A DNA stretch of 64,000 bases from positions 16,557,221-16,621,220 of the forward strand of contig OW203986.1 of the NCBI GenBank assembly GCA_934047225.1, in the 5' to 3' direction. Both the position numbers and the translations under genes were made by a program. Of the stretch, positions 22,742-35,300 are shown piece by piece. The notes under the pieces were generated by a model that saw only the letters and a list, made by a program, of their open reading frames with translations, had not been told where the DNA came from and did no database searches. The stretch is from Ypsolopha sequella. Taxonomy: Eukaryota; Arthropoda; Insecta; Lepidoptera; Ypsolophidae. Each line of letters begins with the position of its first letter. The stretch's first letter is position 1.

Positions 22742-25000
22742 ACACGAATCGTATTTTTAGCAAAATGTATCAGACCTTTTTTTTGGATAGTAATTTTGTA
22801 TCGTAGTTTCTGATAAAAATAAATAGACATATCGGCATTGTACAACGGGTTTTGTTTACATCTAGAAATAGATTCTTTGCGACCCACTTATTGGTGTAAA
22901 TACATAATACATATTGTTCTAATTTGACTTAAAAATGAATTCTAGAGTATTTAGTGGGAACGACATTTGGGAACCACTCACTTTCACTCCCGACACCCTC
23001 TCGGAGATTCATGTCATGACGATATGTTAATGTTATTGTGTTTGTTTTTAACCTTTATATTTATTAGCGAATATTTTTTCCCTCCAATTTTGTTTTTAGC
23101 TCAATGTATTCTCAATTACCCACTACACCAATATAACGATTCTATATCTAAAGTGACGAATCAAGCGAAGGTATACAAAGAAGTCACGTGACCGGACCGG
23201 TAAATACCCAGTCCATGGCGGAGCACTATTGAACGGTGCGCACCGCCATAAAGACACTTCCATATTATTTATAATATCCATGATTGATGTAACTTTGCAC
23301 AAATTCATGTACCACGCACAAAGCTTAACTTAATACACTATTCAATAAAAGATAGGTATCATAATAATATTATTCTAATACTTATCAGTGATACTAATAG
23401 GTACTTATAAGTAAAAGTAAACGTTAACTCAAATCGGAACGAAAAAGTTGAAGGAATTTCTGACGGAAGGGCTACTTGGGCGATAAAAACGCGTTGTCTT
23501 AAATGCCAACACGGCGGTGTGAGATAATTTCTTGACATGGGACATACCTAGATCATGGAAGTGTACTATAATACGACGTATTCCATGACCTATATAGACT
23601 TCTACTAATATGGGCGCATCCATTAAGTCAGAAATGTTACATTTTGACAGATAAAGGAATACTTATCACATTCTGTCAGAGGTGGTGACAAGTTGAAAAA
23701 TTTAAAGAAATTATAATTTTATTGTTAAATAATCAGGCATTGAACTATTTTGAATATTTTTTTGCTCGAAACACAGTATAGAAAAAAACCTTGGTCTAAA
23801 TATCATTGTAGAAATCTAAATATCACTGATCTTTAAATATTGATGATGGCAAATTTTACGAAAGGAAATATTCCTTTATTTTTAAAATTTTATTCATTAT
23901 CTATCTAATCTTACTCTTCTAAATAAAAGTCCAATTAAGTAGACAACACATCGCACCATCGCAGACATTGCAGTGCAAGATCCGGTTTCCGTGTCAGAAA
24001 AAAATAAACATTGTTGCATAGCAATACGGTTCTTAATCTTAATAAAACGCCAATCATACCACAGCGCGATGAACCGAAGTTCCTGTGGGTGGCGCCGCGC
24101 GTCATGTCATGTTTATGTGTCATGGTGTCATGGGTAGATCCATAGATTTAGAATTTACAAGATAAACAAAGTAGTAGAGAAAATGATACCAAAAAAATTA
24201 CTGTGACATTACTATTAGATTTACTATTATTCTTAATATTTTTGACAATCCTGCATATAAGAAAATCAATACGTTACTGTAAAATCTTTTTTTTTGGGCC
24301 GATTTATACGAGAAATAGGGCAAAATGTGGTTCAAAACATTCTAATAACAAAATCATATTTACCTGTGAAATGTGTAATTATTTGGGTTATTTCTCCATG
24401 CCACATCACAATTACTCACTGCACAAGATAAACCAATCACTATTTATCAATTTAGTTACGTATTATTTTAATATTATCATAAAATCCGCAATCACGCCCA
24501 AGCAAGCGGGTAGATATGGGCAGTTACTCGAAAAAACATTGACACAGCTGTTCTTTGTTATGCATCTCTTTCTCTCTTGCAAGGTGTTCATAAAGGTAGG
24601 ACATCTCTTTTACACGATATGTACGTCTTTTAAGCGCAGCGAATCCTAAGTCTATGGGTAGATCGGTCGAGGAATGTGTAATTTTTGATGTGGCAACAAT
24701 TATATTTTTGTTATATTGGTACTAATGTTTTTTTTATGTTAGTTAAGTTGTCTGTACTGCTGTCACTGTAACAGAATAATAATGCCGGTCAAGGTATATT
24801 GTGCAACGCTAAAGTAATTATACTTATTCAAATAAATTCTCAAACCTAGTTTTCTTCTCCTAACCATTCTAAAAGGTTATCGGCCCCCACCCTTCACCGA
24901 ATTGGAAAGGTTTGAGAAAATAATCTGCGGTAAAGCAGCCGAAAATCTGCGGTGAAGCAGTAGCTTGTTGTAGCGTTGGTAAAATGGACGCCGAATTCGC
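22742..25000. other. Intergenic, no supported gene
   Basis: AT-rich, with scattered random frames. The longest, at 24203-24649 (148 codons), lacks an ATG at its first codon and has no domain-like pattern. 'gttcctgtgggtggcgccgc' at 24079-24098 is an isolated GC-rich patch. Confidence 0.4.
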
Positions 25001-25250
25001 ATAGATTAAAATATGTTAAGGTGTGTTAATTCGAAAACCATTTCGAGATTTAGGTTTAATAAGCCGTATTTTAGAACTTTTGTTCTGAAAAACCTTATGA
25101 TGATGAATATTTTTACGAAAAAGCTTGCAACTTTCATTTGACCTTCGTGTGACGTCACTTGACTGAAGGCTGTATAGAAATGTGTCGCTTGCCATCAAGT
25201 TAAAAAATATTACTGTCAGAGTCACAGAACAGAACATGAAGTCCATGTCT
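25001..25250 (+). repeat. Dispersed repeat, copy 1 ('aaggtgtgttaattcgaaaa')
   Basis: About 240 bases align in order with 54925-55140: 'atgttaaggtgtgttaattc', 'tgaatatttttacgaaaaag', 'ccttcgtg(t/g)gacgtca' and 'agaaatgtgtc'. Same orientation, class unknown. Confidence 0.55.
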
Positions 25251-25429
25251 GGGTCACAGTATAAATATAACTGAACGCAGTAAGTGTTGCTGTCTTGTTA
25301 CGAAATCCCAGATTGATCGGTTAATTTTATTTGTTATGTAGTAACGCATTATTAAAATAAATATAATTTTTGATGACAACAATTTCTGTGATGGATTAAT
25401 ATTGACAATCATACATGAGAGATACCAAA

Positions 25430-25580
25430 TATAATTATGTATGTATGTATGTATGTATGAATTGTTGTGTGTTTGTCCGAGAGTATCGTTGATCGGAACG
25501 ACATGAAATTTGAATTTTTAAGTTCGAGCCAAATCGGTCAAGATCGAATCGCGAGTTCATATTTCGTGGCGAACGACTAG
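25430..25580 (+). repeat. (TATG)n repeat with Helitron-like CTAG end
   Basis: A (tatg)n run, then 'tgtttgtccgagagtatcgt' and an end 'ggcgaacgactag|t'. CTAG after 'gcgaacga' suggests a Helitron-type 3' end. Short and uncertain. Confidence 0.35.
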
Positions 25581-25889
25581 TTTATTTGCGTTTTAAAATT
25601 TAATAACCGAGATGGTAGGGCGTTAAATTTCAGCCAAATATACGTCACGTGATTAATAGGCACCAGTTTAGGGTTTTTTTTGCAGGCGTTGGTAACACTC
25701 AACATAGTTCCGTTGTTGTTGTTGTTTGATTTTTTATTGCCAGATGTAGCAATCTCAGAATAAGGAATACAAATAGAAGCCTGGCTAAAATAAGAACTGG
25801 GCATTAGCCATTATACTCATCTAACGTAAATTACTCCTGTGTACGAGTGAATGAAACGACGGATCGCACTTACTTTATATTTTTTCCTG

Positions 25890-25987
25890 CCCCGCGGTCC
25901 GTAATAGAATTACAATAGATCATAAGCTATTCACTTCATACTTTCGTAATCGATTTTAGCGATATAATTCTATTTCGGAACGCAGGG
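25890..25987 (+). mobile_element. 98-bp palindromic MITE, CCCCGCGG family, copy 1
   Basis: Ends CCCCGCGGTCCGTAATAGAA and TTCTATTTCGGAACGCAGGG are inverted. CTG flanks both sides (25887-25889 and 25988-25990). Exactly 98 bp, like the copies at 29170-29267 and 56151-56248. Confidence 0.75.
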
Positions 25988-26281
25988 CTGGTGTGTCACT
26001 AGATTGAACCAAGCAAATGTCAGTTGGATGTAATTTGGATGTATTTTAAAAATTATAATACCATCAAATTAAATACGTCTCATCATTGTATCGTTTTGTT
26101 GTAATATCGTTCGTTGCGTGCATCACATCTTAATTTGGTGGCATCGAAATGTCTAATGCATTTTGCAAAAGTTTACAGCTTCACCGAGAGAAATTAAATA
26201 TTTTGGTGCTCTTACTCTCAAAATTCGTGAAAGTGTGATTTATTATTGTTTGTGTTGATTGTTTTTTAACATTGTAATAAA
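25988..26281. other. Leader of the THAP pseudogene
   Basis: Noncoding; no inverted terminus matching the downstream end was found. Confidence 0.35.
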
Positions 26282-27050
26282 ATGTCTTGTGCGATTGAAG
26301 GCTGTAAATCGCATACAGGAAAAAAAGAAAACAACAATGAAGCAATATCATTTCATCGGTGAGTTCTGATAGTTTTTATGTTAATAAGTTGCAGGATCAT
26401 ACCTAAAACTCAGTAACAATAATAGTAGTTCTTGTAAATCATACTCGTGTTCAATTCTACACCGATATTTGCCTGTTTTATATAGATTTTCTGCCGACTA
26501 TTAGAGGTTATGTTTTTTTGCATAGTGATGTACTAAAGTCCGTGTGGCAAACTATCGAACATTGGTTCCCGCGGCAGCCGTGCATAAAGGATAATACTTA
26601 CCGCAGATTAATTGCAGCGCGAGTTAAAAGAAAAATAATGCCGAATAAATATCGCTCTATTTTTTTGTTACAGATTTCCAAAAAGGGAAGAATCAAAAAG
26701 TGAATGGCTTAGACTAATAATTGGAACAAATTGGGCAATTTAAAAAAGCAGTCATATTTGCTCGAAACACTTTATGCCGGATTCTTTTGGATCAAACGAA
26801 AATTTAAAATTGAGACGGTTAAAAGCAGATGCTTTACCGACGTTATATTTACCAGATACAGACACATTGGTAACCTTTAAATAATTATGTATAATTGCAT
26901 TATCAATCTTGTAAGTAGGTACGTGCTTTACTATATATACTATAGTATATTAACTCGATAATTTTTCAATTTTAGGCAACAGAACCAGTACCTATGGATG
27001 TCTGTGGTGTAGAAAAGTGCATACTTCTATGTTCGCAAATCGTTCTGAAA
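26282..27050 (+). pseudogene. THAP-domain gene, three exons, one in-frame stop
   Basis: Exon 1 (26282-26358): ATG, MSCAIEGC with the Cys-x4-Cys pair, ending AISFH then a GTGAGT donor. Exon 2 (26674-26869) follows an acceptor (gttacag) and completes the domain: FPKREESKSEWLRLIIG with the conserved Trp, ICSKHF (Cys-x2-His) and ALPTLYLP (the AVPTIF box). A TAA interrupts it at 26741-26743 between 'TNWAI' and 'KSSHI'. Exon 3 starts at 26976 after TTTTAG and soon runs into repeat sequence. The domain reads clearly as a THAP DNA-binding zinc finger, of transposase or host origin. Exon-intron structure is inferred from splice sites. Confidence 0.65.
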
Positions 27051-27051
27051 G

Positions 27052-27300
27052 GCCTGTTCAGAACTTGTACGTTACTTCCGTGATCGACTTCACGAAGAAA
27101 TTCCGCAGATCAAGACATTTTCGTACTTAGTGGTTGACAATAAAAGTACTTTGACAGGGTAGTTCTATCGTGAAATGAATTTTGGGAATGCTTATTGACT
27201 TGAACTGCGCATAATTTGATTTCTTATTACAGGTTATTAGGTATTTTAATCGTTCATTATTTGTTAGTTATTATTCAAGATAAGTTGATGTTTATTTGAT
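27052..27300 (+). repeat. 3' module of the THAP family, copy 3
   Basis: Lies immediately after the THAP pseudogene and shares 'tgttcagaactt', 'cttccgtgatcgacttcacg', 'acaataaaagtactttgaca' and 'ttttaatcgttcattatttg' with 9548-9790 and 8432-8650. This links THAP exons to the module in two places. Confidence 0.5.
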
Positions 27301-28302
27301 AGAAATAATAAAAAAAATGAAATTACCTCTGTAGTAATTGCGCTGTCATCGCACATCATTGACATAATATTATTATTACAAATCCTATAAGTCTATGATT
27401 ATTATGATTTCTATTGTTGCGATTAATTCCTTCCTCCTTGATTGAACAAAGACGCGACATCAACGAACATCTATTTGATTGAGTTAAGAGGCGACTTAAA
27501 AAGTATCCACTTAAATAGTTTACGGTTGTATCTCTGATACAAGCTACAGCATTTTTTGTACTATAAACAAGCACAATTTTGGACTTAACTTTTGTACCTA
27601 CCTGCCTACGATATAGTAATTTGTACTTAATAAAAAATATTATGCTAAACGAAAGATATCCTTTTATTAATTCCTTATTTGCACAATATAACATGTGTCC
27701 CACTGGGGTAGACAGAGACCACTTTGCTATTAATCTCTTGGCCTCCTTCCAAATCAAGAGGATGTTACCAGAAAGGTCGGTGCCTCCTGCATTCTCTTTT
27801 TTTTCACACTTTGATACGATATAATGTGTGGTAAGCAGATTGGTCGTGGTTCATTTCGATTTGGTTTATTTATCCTAGTCAACAATCGACATTGTTACAT
27901 CACTAGCGAAGCAACGAACTAGTGACAACCTACCTAATTAAGAAAAAACCAATACATATCCATCTCTCTCTAACGCACTAGAATGTCGTAAGAAAATCAA
28001 GGATAGGTGTCTTTCTCCGCGTATTATTTTAGGCAGGCTTCTATTTGTATTCCTTATTCTGAGGTAGCAATATAGTACTCTGTGGATGACAGATTTTTTT
28101 TTTACAAGCAAGGCAAAAGTCCGCATTCAGTATCAGGCCTAAAATGAGTCATGTGACGTAACATCCGGAAATTCTTTAAAAAATCATAAATAAATAATGA
28201 CTAATTTAAATACCATAATATTGAAAACTTTGATCTAAAAGCGCGTAAATTCTCTAAAAAAAAATTAAAAAAAAATACTTTTTTTAATTAAGCTTGATGT
28301 CG
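27301..28302. other. Intergenic, no supported gene
   Basis: A 133-codon minus-strand frame (27356-27757) shows no recognisable motif. AT-rich. Confidence 0.4.
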
Positions 28303-28424
28303 TTTTTAAATTCTTGTCTTTGGATTTGTTTCTGATTGATATTTTCTAGTTTGTATTGCACAATTTTTTTAAATTCTTGTCTTTGGATTTGTTTCTGATT
28401 GATATTTTCTAGTTTGTATTGCAC
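28303..28424 (+). repeat. Perfect 59-bp tandem duplication
   Basis: 28303-28361 and 28366-28424 are identical (start tttttaaattcttgtctttg, end gtttgtattgcac), period 63. The lack of differences points to a recent duplication. Confidence 0.85.
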
Positions 28425-29169
28425 TCTAATAATATTACAAGAAAATTATTATATTTACCTAAAAAAAAACCATTATTATTTTGTTTTTTATATTATTTTT
28501 TAATTTCCCACTTCGATGCCCACTAATACCTACGTCACTAAAGAATGAATTCCTTGAAGGAAGTACATAATTGAATTTACTTCCGCATAAGCTACGAGTA
28601 TATTATATGAATGTGATTTTCCTTCCAATTTCGATGTTTGTAAGTATGAAACAACAACAATTACTTATACTAATCGTCAAACCCAAGCTTTTAAATGACC
28701 ACATGTGTCATAAATGAATTAGTTTTCAACAAATTTATAATATTATGTAGCTGCATGAACTGCATTTTTCATTCAGATGAGCTTACACTATGAAACCAGC
28801 AACAAGAAATTCATGTTAAAGATGGGCGATTGTGAATGATATTATTCGAATGATTCGATTGTAGAAGTCATTAAAATTATTCAAATAACCTTACAACTCA
28901 TTCGAATGAATCATCAAACCATCGAACTTAACGAACATTGCACACATATCTAAATAATCTTATTATAACTGTGCGTGTGCGCAATTTATGGAACGGGCAA
29001 CGACAACATTTTGAACACTTTCGGAAATACTTACTCGGAAATTATGTAGTGTTAACTAATTATTGCTATCAACTTAAACTAATCTTTATAATACGGGGAA
29101 AACGCTCAATTTTGTATGGCAAACTAAATGAATGAACTAGCGGTTCGCAAATCATTAACTATTGACTTA
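28425..29169. other. Intergenic, no supported gene
   Basis: AT-rich, with repeated 'attcgaatga'-like words around 28840-28920. Confidence 0.4.
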
Positions 29170-29267
29170 CCCCGCGTTCCGAAATAGAATTATTTCGCTA
29201 AAATCGATTACGAAAGTATGAAGTGAATGGCTTATGATCCATTGTAATTCTATTACGGACCGCAGGG
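29170..29267 (-). mobile_element. 98-bp palindromic MITE, CCCCGCGG family, copy 2
   Basis: Same family as 25890-25987 in the opposite orientation. Flanked by TTA on both sides (29167-29169 and 29268-29270), a 3-bp target duplication. Confidence 0.75.
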
Positions 29268-30095
29268 TTAGTAGAAAACAGAAAACAGACCAATTTTGTA
29301 TGGCAAAGTGAATGAATGAACTAGCGGTTTTATTTGAATTTGCAAACTAGCGATCGATTGTTTTTGTATTCGAATGTTAATATTAGTAGTATAAAATCAT
29401 TCGATTATTGGAATAGTAACAATCGGCCATCTTTAATTCATGTCTTGCGTGCCTGCCGCAAGAAAGAGTCACATGGTTGACCCGTCGGATTGTCAAAAAC
29501 TCGCCCTCTTCTAATTAATCGAAACAGAATACAATTCACTCAATAATTATTCAACAAAATTTGATTATCTATGTATTGTGTATGCTGTCATCGCAGTTTC
29601 CGTTGATTTCTGTAAATTAGAATTTCAAAATTTATGGCTATAGAATCATTTTTATTCTAGCTATACATTACGTGTCAAATGAAAGTAAACATTATTTTTT
29701 GGTTCAGTAGAGTCATATTTCTTTAAATAGTCTATGCCAGGCGAAGTTTGGGAGTTATCTCGATACATAAGCTGTAATTTTGATAGGGCTGCCAAACCAG
29801 TTTTTGGCAGTTTTAATAATGTTGATAACTATAGGTATATTAATAAAGTAGAGTGAAATATTTTTACGAACAAAAAGACGTTTGAAATTATTCTAAATTT
29901 ATGTATTCCGCTTTTTGCGTGTACCCACAGGTAGACTAGGTAGGTACTTACTATTACTTTTTTCTTTCCATTGTAAACCTGCAAGAATACTCTGGTATCT
30001 GGTACTCGCCCACTCGATAAACCGAATTCTGTGCGATATGCAAACACCACCACCGACACCACAATCCACAGAGCACATAAAAGATTGACACCCAC
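29268..30095. other. Intergenic, no supported gene
   Basis: AT-rich. Minus-strand frames at 29829-30151 use non-ATG starts and are probably not genes. Confidence 0.35.
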
Positions 30096-30102
30096 CACCG
30101 CT

Positions 30103-30190
30103 TATAAAAGCAAGCGCTCAGTCGAATGCCGCCTATTTGCTGCTCAGTCACCGGTCGGTAAGGTGGTTGGTTGGTTTCGAGACTGCTTAC
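30103..30190 (+). promoter_or_regulatory. Possible core promoter and untranslated first exon
   Basis: TATAAAA at 30103-30109 is followed by two arthropod initiator-like TCAGTC motifs (30118 and 30144) and, at 30187, by 'cttact|gtaagttc', a good splice donor. The spacings (17 and 43 bases) do not match the usual 30 or so, so this is only a candidate first exon. No downstream exon could be joined to it within the window. Confidence 0.25.
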
Positions 30191-31352
30191 TGTAAGTTCG
30201 TTCCATATTATATTTGTGATTTTTTTGTTCAGTTGTGATAATTCTTATTGTGGAAATTAGCGGCTGTTTATATGTTCGAAATTAAGTCGATTTGGTGAAT
30301 TGTTGTAAAAATACGTAAATTTTGATTTCATTAGACTGATTATGTTTAAATGTTCGTTTTGTTTTATATTTCAACACTTCTGGTATCTAAAAGTATAGTC
30401 TTGTCAAATAGTTTTAGGGATTATTAGAGGCCACGGAGTTAACCGCGCGTTATTCATTTAGTAAAACAGTCCCCAAGTAACATATGACATGAATACTTAC
30501 ATCAAAGTGGTCTTCACAACAAAACAGTACAGATTTTTTTGATAAAGATCCTTTTCTTTTCATAATTTGGCGCCACTAAGCTCTTACTTTTTTCTCCCTT
30601 GGCACCGTAAAAAAATGTTTATCGGGTGTTGTTTATAGTTGTAATTGTACACTTAGGCACGACGCAGTATTTATAATTTGCTTTATTATTAGTTTTTACA
30701 GCCTCCATTATAACTCCGCAGCGATACCAGCCACCATCCTAAGCTAAACACAGTTAGTTTAGTACTTATTGCTTGAAACGCGAACAAACGCCCCGCGGGG
30801 ACACACACGGATGTTGTGACGTCAGGGACGGGTGACTGGCCTCGCGCGGAAAAGTTTGAACACAGACGGGAAAACTATATTATAAGTTCATCATTTAATA
30901 AGTAATTGAAAAAAAAAACCTTCACTAGGCTTTTATGCAAGTTTATTATGATTATTTAAAAATAAAATTATAAAAAATGAAACTTCCTTATTGCCAACCC
31001 TAGGGCAAGGTGCGGTTTGGCATCACGATCACAGAGAACACATAACGATGGTCACCGGTACAAACGTAGAAAGAGAATACTATAGAATGCTGGACGTCTT
31101 CCTTTCCACTCGCACAAATAAAGATAGAAAATAGCTAATTTCCTGTGAAAAAAAGAGACAGAGCTTGACATTTTTTGTCCCTTATCGCGTGCCAGCTTTT
31201 TCAAGGTCAGCACATCATGTGCTAAACAAAGTTTGACGTTTATTTTTATTACGCGTTCGAAGGAGGTTGTTGGTAAAACGAGTTGAATTTTGTGTGTTTA
31301 ACCCGAAATATATGAAATATTTGTTTCAAATTGAAGTGGCTAGACCTGCAAA
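30191..31352. other. Noncoding sequence
   Basis: Contains a GC-rich patch near 30780-30860 with a CRE-like TGACGTCA (30819-30826). No coding exon recognised. Confidence 0.35.
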
Positions 31353-31436
31353 ATGGTGCGGTGCAGTGTTTTGGGCTATAAAAGCGATAGCGAGATTAGC
31401 GAGACGAAAATTGACGGATTGTCCTTTCACTTGTAA
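31353..31436 (+). pseudogene. THAP first-exon fragment with a lost zinc ligand
   Basis: ATG opens MVRCSVLGYKSDSEISETKI and ends DGLSFHL, stop. It lines up with THAP exon 1 at 26282 (both end in '(I/L)SFH' at the splice point). The second Cys of the zinc pair is Tyr here (GY where the others read GC). No exon 2 follows before the LINE nest, so this is a solitary relic. Confidence 0.5.
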
Positions 31437-31573
31437 TTAGTTGAAATTTTTTGTTAATTGAGTTATTAGATCCGATTTTTCACATTCTGTGGTTCCTTAC
31501 CGGTTTAAATAAAACATCTAAACGTGTTTCAAGATAAAATAAGTGCTCTTTTATGCATTTTTAGTTGATGATT

Positions 31574-31585
31574 TTATATAACCTC
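31574..31585 (-). repeat. 12-bp target copy 3, after LINE A
   Basis: Minus-strand GAGGTTATATAA, directly after the poly(A) tail of LINE A. The same 12 bases occur at 45231-45242 and 50790-50801. Confidence 0.8.
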
Positions 31586-31724
31586 TTTTTTTTTTTTTTT
31601 TTTTTAATAGTTTTACGGCTCTGGATGCAAGTCCTTTTGAGCCAGTCGTTTTTATTATTTACACTTTGTGAGCACTTTATATGCACATCTTTTTATCACT
31701 TATACAGTAATATTTACATCCAAT

Positions 31725-32341
31725 TTATAGTTTATCCACTGTGTTTTTAATATATTTAAAGAGAGGCATAAAGAATTTTGATTCAGTTAATAAGTCTTGA
31801 AGCCGTGTGGGAACATCACTATTACCACAGATTTTTTCTAGTTCTGACACAAGTATTAGTCTATGAATTCCAAAATTTGGACAGTTAAAAATAACGTGAT
31901 TCAAATCAGCATTTGCACAGTCACAGTAATTACAGGAAGAATCTTGTATTATGTTCAGTCTTTTTAAATGTGAGGGAGTTCTGCAGTGGCCAAATCTCAT
32001 GCGGTTTATTATGGTAACAAAATTTCTGTTATCTATCTGTTTATTTGTATCGTACCATGGTATACCGGGCGGGCTTTTCTGTATTTCGGCATACCATTTA
32101 CCCTTTTCTTGGCTTAATGACATCCAACATTCCTTCCAAAGTTCTTTTATCTCTTTATTTATCTGTAAGTTGTAATCGGTGAAAGGGACTTTCAATAATG
32201 AGGAGTGGTCTTCATCATATGAACCTCTTGCTGCTCTGTCTGCTTCTTCATTACCTGTGATACCTTCATGGGATGGCACCCACATGAAACTTACATGAAT
32301 ATCCTTTGTTTTTAGATTGTGAACGATCTGTCTAATGTTAT
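31725..32341 (-). pseudogene. LINE A RNase H end and C-terminal zinc motif
   Basis: Frame reads MWVPSHEGITGNEEADRAAR, the RNase H 'WVPSHxGxxGNExAD' motif with its catalytic Asp, then RMRFGHCRTPSHL and a CNYCDCANADLNHVIFNCP zinc-binding motif typical of I, R1 and LOA-type LINEs. After removal of 32342-35869 the frame joins that of 36086-35870 exactly (N-Y-I-T-Y-N-I-R), matching the same stretch of LINE B. Confidence 0.85.
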
Positions 32342-35300
32342 TTTAATGTATTTTAATAAATGTAAGTTTATTCAACATTTTTACAAACACGTTCAGTATG
32401 TAAAAAATATTGTATTTACGATCATAATAGTTCCCGTAACGTTGTTAAAGGTTTGTGGTTGATAATATTATTTACAAGATTCGAAGCAATATCATCGTTT
32501 ATTGTTCTGTCAGTGAATCGTTATCATAAATTAATATATTTCGTGTTCGCGTTATTAAAACAATTATTTTTACAATTAGCATTAGTCTTCGTTATTCAAA
32601 TATTTATATTTGTATACGATGAAAATTGTTTATGTGTATTAAGTGTTTACCTTTTAAAATGAAACTAAACCTAAGAATGTATTATCAAAATTGTCGTGGA
32701 TTGCGAACAAAAACCCACTTATTTCTAAATAATGTGTTATTGCAGGATTGTTATGATGTTATTTGTTTAACTGAAACTTATCTATTGCCTGGAATTTTTG
32801 ATAGTGAGTTGTTTGACGACAGATACTTGGTGTTTAGATGCGACCGCGATTATGTCGCGCGCAATATGAAGGCGGGAGGGGGCGCTCTGATCGCCGTGAG
32901 GCGTGAGCTCGCCGTGCTCTCAGGTGACTCGAGCGCCGAGCCGCCGCATTTTGACGATGCCGAGGTCGCGTACGTCACTATAAATTCGAGCCATGCGACA
33001 TCACCTAAACTATTAAGAATCTACTGTGGATACTTCCCACACGGAACTTTACAGGTTCAGTCAGAAATGGAATATTTCGAATTTCTATCTAATCTATTTT
33101 TATCTCACATAAATGACAATTACATCATTGTAGGCGATTTTAATATTACTCACGCTATATGGACACATTCCACAAAAAGGAATATCGGTTCCTACGATCT
33201 TATTAACCCTTTAAATGGTTCCTTAGAGCAGAACTTATTGGAATTTTTAAGCATAACAGATTTCTGTCAGTATAATAATATCCCAAACACTAATAATCGG
33301 TATTTAGATCTTGTAATTTCCAACTGTGTATGTTTGGTGACTCGGTGCGCGCCCCTCTCCCTCCCTGAGGATGCTCACCACCCACCACTTGAGATAGAAG
33401 CGCAGGTTACGTATGTTGAGCGATGTTTACCACCCGCTGCGCAGGTCATTCGTAGGTTCTTTGCAGCCGATTACGATAGAATTAATGACGCACTAGAGCA
33501 GTTAGACTGGTATACTGAGCTTGATATAGATGATGTTGAAATGGCTGTACAGAGATTTTATGATCTATTAAATATAATTATTGATGACTATGTACCTATT
33601 AAGGTTCCCTCCTCAAGCCAAAAATACCCTATATGGTACTCTAAAGGCTTAATTAAATTAATAAAACAGAAAATCAGAGCCCACCGCCGTTGGAAAGTCT
33701 ATGGCCGACAATGTGACTATGATATCTTTTCTGGGCTACGTAAACAACAAAAAGATGTCCAGGCACTGTGTTACAACTTATTTATTTCACGAGCTGAACA
33801 AAACATACGGACTGACTCAAAACATTTTTGGGCATATATTAAGTCTAAGAAAAATAATTCATCTGATTTTCCTGATTCAGTTTATTTTTTAGACCGCGTG
33901 GCCGATGATGGAAGTAAAATGGCTGAATTATTCAACGACTTTTTCGGGTCTGTGTTTGAGCCTGAATATTCAAGCCCTACTACATTCACGAACTGTGTTC
34001 ATGATCAAATTAGTATTAATTCGGTGGACATTAACGTTAATATTGTAGAAAAATATTTGAAAGGGCTTAACTTATCTAAAGGGCCAGGTCCGGACGGGAT
34101 TCATCCCGTGTTTCTCAGTCGGTGCGCTAGTCAACTAGCCGCTCCACTAACAATACTATTCAGTAGATCAATACATACTGGTACATTTCCGAAATGCTGG
34201 AAACGGTCCTTTGTAGTTCCAATTTTTAAAAGTGGTAACAAACGAAATGTTGCGGATTATCGTGGAATTTCCAAACTATCTATAATGGCCAAAATGTTCG
34301 AAAAAATTATTTATGATAACATCTTTCCTAGCATTAGATCTTCTCTAACAGAACATCAGCATGGCTTTGTAAATGGACGCTCGACGGAGACTAATCTCTG
34401 CGAACTTACAGATCGGGTGTTCTCGGCTATGGACCAAGGCTTCCAGGTGGACGCCGTGTATACTGACTACTCCAAGGCCTTTGACAAAATTTGTCACTCT
34501 ATTTTGGTCCAGAAATTGGAGAATTTTGGTATACACGGTGACCTTCTTCGGTGGCTCGAGTCTTATCTACGTCATCGTACACAGGCAGTTACCATTAAAG
34601 GCTACATTTCCTCTTTTATTCCAATAACTTCTGGAGTGCCCCAGGGCTCACATCTCGGCCCTCTACTTTTTAATATTTTTGTTAACGACGTCATCCAATC
34701 TCTTCATCATTCGAATGTCTTACTGTATGCAGACGAAAAAAAAATATTCACGGTTGTCAAAACTGAAGAAGACTGCATACTATTGCAAAAAGATTTGGAT
34801 GACTTGAGTATGTTTTGTAATCAAAATAAACTTCATTTGAATGTAGACAAGTGTTGTGTGATTAGCTTTACAAGGAAAAAGAATAGTTTAACGTATAATT
34901 ATAACTTATCTGATAAAACACTTAAGAGAGTGACTGAGGTGAAGGACCTAGGGGTTCTCTTAGATGGCGAGCTTTCATTCCGGAATCATGTTGAGAAAAT
35001 TGTCACGAAATCTTATCGGATGTTGGGTTTCGTCTTGAGACAGGGCAAGGAGTTTAAAAGTGCAAGTACCCTTAAAATTCTTTATAATGCGCTAGTAAGA
35101 TCCCACCTAGAGTATGCTTCTACTGTCTGGAACCCAATTTACGCAACACATGTGAACTCCATAGAAAGAATCCAGAATAAATTTTTGAGATATCTAAATT
35201 ATCGTCAAAGTCGTAGCTCGGATTTCCGATTTCAACCAGATACGATAGCTGCTTTGGAGGAAAGGCGTATCTGCCGTGACTTATTATTTCTTTTTAAAAT

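Noticed and set aside
24203..24649. 148-codon frame with hydrophobic start
   Set aside because: It starts with a non-ATG codon, shows no family motif, and its composition matches random AT-rich translation.
27356..27757. 133-codon minus-strand frame
   Set aside because: No domain, no consistent start and AT-rich codon choice; likely chance.
29829..30151. Signal-peptide-like minus-strand frames (VGVNLLCALWIVVSVVVFA)
   Set aside because: Both overlapping frames begin at GTG codons, not ATG; the hydrophobic stretch comes from a GTG/GGT-rich tract.
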